Positions 5,744 through 9,212 of a DNA stretch of 9,212 nucleotides are shown here, piece by piece. This stretch comes from Nitrospirota bacterium (GTDB lineage: Bacteria > Nitrospirota > Thermodesulfovibrionia > UBA6902): the NCBI GenBank assembly GCA_024277515.1, contig JAJRVB010000068.1, forward strand, positions 1 to 9,212, read 5' to 3'. The first letter of the stretch is position 1. Every line of letters begins with the position of its first letter. The notes below the pieces were generated by a model. That model had not been told where the DNA came from. It made no database searches and saw nothing but the letters and a program-made list of their open reading frames with translations. A program made the translations under genes and the position numbers.

Positions 5744-6508
5744 TTATTTAACACAGACATCATCATACTCTTTCAGCTTCGGGATAACGTCAACGAACAG
5801 TTTTATAACATTGTCCGCATTCTTTTTCATGACCTCTACAATCATTTCCCAGGTAACCGACTCCTCTTCTTCATGCCAGCAGTCATAGTCCGTAGACATG
5901 GCGACCGCTGCATAATGCATTTTTTTCTCCCTTGCAAGACAGACCTCAGGCACGGTGCTCATGTTTATCACATCCGCATTCCAGGCACGGAACATGTGGC
6001 TTTCAGCCCGCGTGGAAAAACGGGGGCCCTCAATGGTGATGACCGTCCTGTTTTTGTGAAAAGGGAAGGCCATGTTTTCCGCGGACGCGGAAAGCATGTC
6101 TATCAGGTTCTGACAGAAGGGGTCCGCCATTGCAGTATGCACGACAACATCCTCATCAAAAAACGTAACATCCCTCTTCCTCGTATTATCAATAAACTGA
6201 TTCGGGAATACCAGGTGTCCGGGCGCTATGTCTTCGCGAAGGGAACCGACCGCCGTAGAGGCGATGACATGGGTACAGCCCTGGTCCTTTAATGCCTGGA
6301 CATTGGCCCTGAAGTTGACCCTGGACGGATAAATGGAATGGTCTTTCCCATGCCTCGCAATGATGACCACGTCTTTGCCTTCTATGGAACCGCATGTCAA
6401 AACGGAAGTCGGGGGGCCATACGGAGTTTCAACGGATATCTCTTTTGCATTCTTCAGGATATCAGGGTCATCAAGCCCGGAACCACCGATAATACCTACC
6501 TTTATCAT
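5744..6508 (-). CDS. mtnP: S-methyl-5'-thioadenosine phosphorylase
   Basis: This enzyme phosphorolyses methylthioadenosine, a by-product of polyamine and other SAM-dependent reactions, to adenine and 5-methylthioribose-1-phosphate. It is 254 residues from the chosen start and belongs to the PNP/MTAP family 2. Motifs: GIIGGSGL at the N-terminus (5-12), phosphate-site RHG (52-54), STAVGSLRE (84-92), EGPRFSTRAE (160-169), MSTVPEVCLARE (183-194) and TDYDCW (206-211). The two Asp of TDYDCW match the adenine-recognising Asp pair of human MTAP, which argues for MTAP rather than guanine/hypoxanthine PNP. GAGGAG (6515-6520) directly abuts a more upstream ATG at 6514 but is 6 bases from the ATG at 6508, so 6508 is the better start. 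apt follows 57 bases downstream and uses the adenine produced. Confidence 0.93.
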   Translation of the reverse strand: MIKVGIIGGSGLDDPDILKNAKEISVETPYGPPTSVLTCGSIEGKDVVIIARHGKDHSIYPSRVNFRANVQALKDQGCTHVIASTAVGSLREDIAPGHLVFPNQFIDNTRKRDVTFFDEDVVVHTAMADPFCQNLIDMLSASAENMAFPFHKNRTVITIEGPRFSTRAESHMFRAWNADVINMSTVPEVCLAREKKMHYAAVAMSTDYDCWHEEEESVTWEMIVEVMKKNADNVIKLFVDVIPKLKEYDDVCVK

Positions 6509-6514
6509 ACGCAT

Positions 6515-6520
6515 CTCCTC
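6515..6520 (-). promoter_or_regulatory. Shine-Dalgarno that decides the mtnP start
   Basis: On the minus strand this reads GAGGAG. It leaves zero bases to the ATG at 6514 and 6 bases to the in-frame ATG at 6508, so ribosomes should initiate at 6508. The protein then begins MIKVGIIGGSGL, the usual family N-terminus. Confidence 0.7.
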
Positions 6521-6550
6521 GTTTTATTTTATTGACAATTTGATTTAAAA

Positions 6551-6574
6551 AGACTAAACCTGAAAAAAGCAGGT
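6551..6574 (-). terminator. Hairpin with T-rich tail upstream of mtnP
   Basis: ACCTG (6558-6562) and CAGGT (6570-6574) form a 5-base stem around a 7-base loop. Read on the minus strand it is followed by TTAGTCTTTTT, a U-rich tail. It is about 40 bases before the mtnP RBS. It could end readthrough from the AI-2E-family gene upstream or act as an attenuator in the mtnP leader. The stem is short. Confidence 0.35.
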
Positions 6575-6739
6575 GTTGTGAAAGCAAATAATTTTCGATA
6601 CCTTAGATGCAATACCAGCCAATCTGAGCGTGTATGTTTTTATTCAAAGTTTTTGCATATTATTTCAATAATTTATCGAGTTAATTATTTGATTGAACAA
6701 TATCTGCTTTTTCTTTTTGCATTGGATTAAACATTAAAT

Positions 6740-6762
6740 TATAAAAGTAATCTTTCAGATTA
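6740..6762 (-). terminator. Weak hairpin terminator after the AI-2E-family gene
   Basis: TAATCT (6748-6753) and AGATTA (6757-6762) are perfect arms with a 3-base loop, 10 bases after the stop of the minus-strand gene. On the minus strand it is followed by CTTTTATAATTT. The stem is AT-only apart from one pair, so termination would be weak. Confidence 0.35.
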
Positions 6763-6772
6763 TGCAATATTT

Positions 6773-7825
6773 TTATTCGGCTTCCTGCTCATTATCCCGG
6801 TGTTCCGATCCGAGCAGGATACCCAGCTTTTTTGTATTTTCATTGCTGTCCAGGGCGATCTTAACACCCATGGTAAGCACAACGGACATCAACATGCCGA
6901 CCGGTCCCAGGACCCATCCCCAGAAAATAAGGGAGAGAAAGACAATGAGCGTGGACAGTCCCAGACCCCGGCCCATGACCCTGGGTTCGATAATACTGCC
7001 TATGATGATATTAATGACCACATATCCGGCCAGTGCAAGCAGGGCCTTGCCCGTTCCTAACTGTATCAGGGCAAGGAGCACGGCAGGGACAGCCGCAATG
7101 ATCGATCCGAAGCTGGGCACATAATTAAGCAGAAAGGCGAGCACGCCCCAGAGCAGGGGATAATTCACCCCGAGGATCGCCAGCCATGCGGCAATACATG
7201 CCCCGGTACAGAGACTGGTCACCGTCTTAATAGCCATATAACGATTGATGTTTCTGGTAAATGTGTCAAAATGAGTGTCAGCGCCGTCAGCGCTGCCCGA
7301 CATGGCGCGAATCTTGTCAGAAACACTTGATGCTTCAAGAAGGATAAATATGACCGTAAGGAATATCAGAAACGCATTGGTAAATACACTCCCCAGCTTG
7401 GAAAGCAGCTTCGCGGCAAGGTTCATTGCAGCGCTCGGATTAAATACATCAAGGGCCGTCTGCTCCGGGATGTCAATCCCGGTCTGCTGAAACCATGAGA
7501 TAACATCGCGTGATTTTTCCTGTAACCGGTCTTGATATAAAGGCAGGTCACGGGAGAAACTGTCCAGTGATGTTCCAATCAGCGCGCTCATGAGCATCCC
7601 GCCGACACTGATACCCGCAACCACAATCAGCATCGCCAGCACAGTCGGAACACCCTTTGTCTTCATCCATGTCAGTGAGGGCAGGCATATGACCGCAATA
7701 AAAACAGCAATCAGAAAAGGCACAAGAATCGCTTCGGCAGCGCGTATCCCGGCAATCACAATTACAAATGATGCCGTGTTTACAAGAAAACGCCCCCCTC
7801 CTGTCTTTTCACCCTGTCCGTTCAT
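6773..7825 (-). CDS. AI-2E/PerM family (UPF0118) transporter
   Basis: This 350-residue inner-membrane protein is of usual length for the family. Hydrophobic segments lie at about 14-49 (two helices), 60-85, 148-165, 200-220, 222-255, 260-282 and 290-325. A soluble part at about 86-145 lies between the N-terminal helices and the rest. Family landmarks: RNINRYMAIKT (191-201), NYVPSFGSIIAA (234-245), IIEPRVMGRGLGL (278-290) and LIFWGWVLGPVGMLMSVVL (299-317). Members of this family have been linked to AI-2 export, ion/proton antiport or general permease functions, so the substrate cannot be read from sequence. The C-terminus is short, charged and acidic (EHRDNEQEAE). An in-frame stop directly precedes the ATG at 7825. 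There is no Shine-Dalgarno, but a near-consensus promoter lies immediately upstream, suggesting a leaderless mRNA. Confidence 0.9.
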   Translation of the reverse strand: MNGQGEKTGGGRFLVNTASFVIVIAGIRAAEAILVPFLIAVFIAVICLPSLTWMKTKGVPTVLAMLIVVAGISVGGMLMSALIGTSLDSFSRDLPLYQDRLQEKSRDVISWFQQTGIDIPEQTALDVFNPSAAMNLAAKLLSKLGSVFTNAFLIFLTVIFILLEASSVSDKIRAMSGSADGADTHFDTFTRNINRYMAIKTVTSLCTGACIAAWLAILGVNYPLLWGVLAFLLNYVPSFGSIIAAVPAVLLALIQLGTGKALLALAGYVVINIIIGSIIEPRVMGRGLGLSTLIVFLSLIFWGWVLGPVGMLMSVVLTMGVKIALDSNENTKKLGILLGSEHRDNEQEAE

Positions 7826-7831
7826 CTAAAG

Positions 7832-7860
7832 ATTATATCCGGTATTGTCTTATATGGCAA
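7832..7860 (-). promoter_or_regulatory. Near-consensus sigma-70 promoter for the AI-2E-family gene
   Basis: The minus strand reads TTGCCA (plus-strand 7855-7860, 5 of 6), exactly 17 bases, then TATAAT (7832-7837, 6 of 6). Six bases separate the -10 box from the ATG, so the predicted +1 is the A of the start codon itself at 7825. Confidence 0.7.
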
Positions 7861-7922
7861 TTATTTCCATGCGCCTGATTGTAACCTTCAGATATCGAGT
7901 ATCATTTGGATCAGAGAAATGT

Positions 7923-7997
7923 AAAAATCAAAAACCATAGATCAAAATTAAGGAGATTTATTTATATTATAAAAACCCTTCCATAATTTTGATTTTT
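7923..7997. repeat. AT-rich inverted repeats sharing one arm
   Basis: AAAAATCAAAA (7923-7933) is the exact reverse complement of 7987-7997, and ATCAAAATTA (7941-7950) is the exact reverse complement of 7984-7993. The two left arms therefore compete for the same right arm. This lies in the 242-base spacer (7826-8067) between the glycerate kinase and the AI-2E-family gene, which holds no supported ORF. It may contribute to ending the kinase transcript, or be chance in A/T-rich sequence. Confidence 0.35.
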
Positions 7998-8067
7998 TAT
8001 TTTAAATATTTGATATTTTGTTGCCTGCTTTTATTACCCGTTACTGAAGGGGTACACCTGTTTTTCC

Positions 8068-9212
8068 TCAGGATATTGTGACGGCCCCCCTGCCAAGGAG
8101 CATAATGCGCACGTCCATAACATTTGTCCGGGTAGGCCCGGTAATCAAGAGATCATCCAGGGGTTCAAAAAACGAATAGGAATCATTCCGCTGAAGATAA
8201 TCAAAAGGATCAAGTCCGAGTGTGCGGGCGCGTTCCGCGGTCTCTCCGTCCGCAACCGCGCCGGCAGCATCCGTCGGCCCGTCAGTACCATCAGTCCCGC
8301 CGCTGAGGATAACAATGTCCTTCAGACCGTCTATGGCAGGGACTGACGCCAGCACAAACTCCTGATTCCGCCCTCCTATGCCCTCTCCCCTGATCTTTAC
8401 CGTGGTCTCCCCTCCGGATATTATGCAGAGCGGGGGAGGCAGCGGGTTCCCCGAACAGAAAACCTCCCTCGCGATAGCAGTGTGCACCTTTGCCACTTCT
8501 CTTGTTTCACCCTCTATCATACCGGAGAGGATCAGGGCGTGATAACCAAGGCCCTCGGCTTTCTTCTGAGCTGCCCTCAATGCCTGAAGATTTGTCCCGA
8601 CAAGTTCCCATGAATCCCTGCTGAACAAGGGGTCTCCCGGCTTCGGGGTTTCATCTACCGCTCCGCTGACTCCTCTTTCCACATGCGTTCTCACCGGCCC
8701 CGGAATGCGGTCCCATATATCATACCTCCGGAGCACCTGCATAGCCTGCTGAAAGCTGCTCGTGTCCGGTTTGGTAGGTCCCGATGCAATCACATCAAGG
8801 TCATCCCCGATTACATCAGAGAGCACAAGGCTCACTACCGCGGCAGGATGGGCCATGCGAGCCAGCCCTCCCCCTTTTACACGGGACAGATGTTTCCGGA
8901 CAGTGTTTATTTCATGTATGGTTGCACCGGAATCAAGCAGCAGCTGGGTAACATCCTGTTTGTCCTGCAGGGACAGGCCCTCTGCCGGGGCCACAAGCAG
9001 CGCTGAACCGCCTCCCGAGATCAGGCATATCACAAGGTCATGCTCATCCGCCTCTCTCACAATGGAGAGGATTTCTTCGGCGCCGCGTATGCCCCGTTCA
9101 TCAGGCACCGGATGGGCGGCCTGATGAACCCTGATGTGTGTGAGCGGGAGTTCATGACCTTCCTTGACTACTATGACTCCGTCAGTGATATGATCTCCCA
9201 GCAGACGCTCAA
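8068..9212 (-). CDS. Glycerate 2-kinase, DUF4147/MOFRL family (N-terminus beyond window edge)
   Basis: This enzyme phosphorylates D-glycerate with ATP to 2-phosphoglycerate, feeding glyoxylate, serine or sugar-acid carbon into glycolysis. The frame is open to the right edge: before the internal GTG at 9108 it continues upstream as LLGDHITDGVIVVKEGHELP and then HPVPDERG, the usual HPVPDE block, so the true start is outside. About 380 residues are visible of a usual 420-450. Landmarks: LISGGGSALLVAP (nucleotide/glycerate site of the N-terminal domain), DVIGDDLDVIASGPTKPD, then the C-terminal MOFRL domain with ISGGETTVKIRGEGIGGRNQE, GGTDGTDGPTDAAGAVAD and the terminal GPTRTNVMDVRIMLL. It is on the same strand as the AI-2E-family gene but 242 bases away and separated by a promoter, so probably a separate unit. 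Confidence 0.95.
   Translation of the reverse strand, partial: ERLLGDHITDGVIVVKEGHELPLTHIRVHQAAHPVPDERGIRGAEEILSIVREADEHDLVICLISGGGSALLVAPAEGLSLQDKQDVTQLLLDSGATIHEINTVRKHLSRVKGGGLARMAHPAAVVSLVLSDVIGDDLDVIASGPTKPDTSSFQQAMQVLRRYDIWDRIPGPVRTHVERGVSGAVDETPKPGDPLFSRDSWELVGTNLQALRAAQKKAEGLGYHALILSGMIEGETREVAKVHTAIAREVFCSGNPLPPPLCIISGGETTVKIRGEGIGGRNQEFVLASVPAIDGLKDIVILSGGTDGTDGPTDAAGAVADGETAERARTLGLDPFDYLQRNDSYSFFEPLDDLLITGPTRTNVMDVRIMLLGRGAVTIS

Larger units (their letters stand above)
6521..6772. other. AT-rich intergenic region upstream of mtnP
   Basis: About 250 bases without a supported gene. It must hold the promoter of mtnP-apt unless that unit is read from further upstream, but I see no convincing -35/-10 pair on the minus strand. 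Words of the type ATTGCA or TGCAAT recur (about 6608, 6714 and 6763), with a partial TTTTGCAT copy near 6651. Two hairpins, described separately, lie near each end. No small ORF with a ribosome binding site was found. Confidence 0.5.

Noticed and set aside
6532..6560. Plus-strand TTGACA (6532-6537) as a promoter
   Set aside because: At 17 bases it has only TAAACC, and no plus-strand gene with an RBS follows; both flanking genes are on the minus strand.
6627..6680. Short plus-strand ORF starting ATGTTTTTATTC in the AT-rich spacer
   Set aside because: Only about 16 codons, no RBS, and low-complexity A/T-rich sequence.
7870..7941. 23-codon plus-strand ORF beginning ATGCGCCTG
   Set aside because: No ribosome binding site, no promoter, and no sign of coding pattern.
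8068..9108. Glycerate kinase starting at the GTG at 9108
   Set aside because: The upstream in-frame sequence is open to the window edge and encodes conserved family sequence (VIVVKEGHELP... then HPVPDERG), so this GTG is an internal valine codon.

Overview
The window looks like a chromosomal segment of a Gram-negative bacterium with moderate GC coding sequence and AT-rich spacers. It carries a Lol-type lipoprotein/outer-membrane ABC export operon, a typical sigma-54 (-24/-12) promoter, a methylthioadenosine phosphorylase/APT salvage pair and a MOFRL-type glycerate kinase. This mix fits lineages such as Nitrospirota or Desulfobacterota (former Deltaproteobacteria). That placement is inference from gene content; there is no rRNA or other marker in the window. 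I see no tRNA, rRNA, CRISPR array, transposase gene or phage gene.

Left part (1-4000, all minus strand, read from right to left): a compact operon encodes a secreted LolA-like lipoprotein-sorting protein (4000-3236), then a previously easy-to-miss 42-residue ORF (3230-3102) with a near-ideal ribosome binding site. Its stop overlaps the start of the first FtsX/LolE-like permease (3105-1888). A second, different permease (1883-657) and a LolD/MacB-like ATPase (627 to beyond the left edge) follow. Together these would form a heterodimeric ABC machine plus periplasmic carrier that moves a lipid or lipoprotein from the inner membrane towards the outer membrane.

Middle part (4001-5152): a divergent control region separates the operon from two small plus-strand genes, both rich in CxxC pairs. 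The first (4159-4350) is a 63-residue zinc-finger-like protein whose TATAAT box lies only 7 bases before its ATG. The second (4713-5048) is a 111-residue protein with four CxxC pairs. Its first half resembles the ClpX zinc-binding domain, and it is preceded by a textbook GG-N10-GC sigma-54 promoter with two inverted repeats just upstream. A hairpin element lies in the convergent spacer after it.

Right part (5153-9212, all minus strand): apt and mtnP form a two-gene adenine salvage unit (methylthioadenosine to adenine to AMP). Upstream lie an AI-2E/PerM-family membrane protein (7825-6773), with a near-consensus promoter predicted to give a leaderless transcript, and a glycerate 2-kinase whose N-terminus runs off the right edge. 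The AT-rich spacers at 6521-6772 and 7826-8067 hold only hairpins and promoters as far as I can see.

The items most deserving a second look are the sigma-54-driven ClpX-finger-like small protein, the hidden coupled small ORF in the Lol-like operon, and the two start codons that appear to sit at the transcription start.
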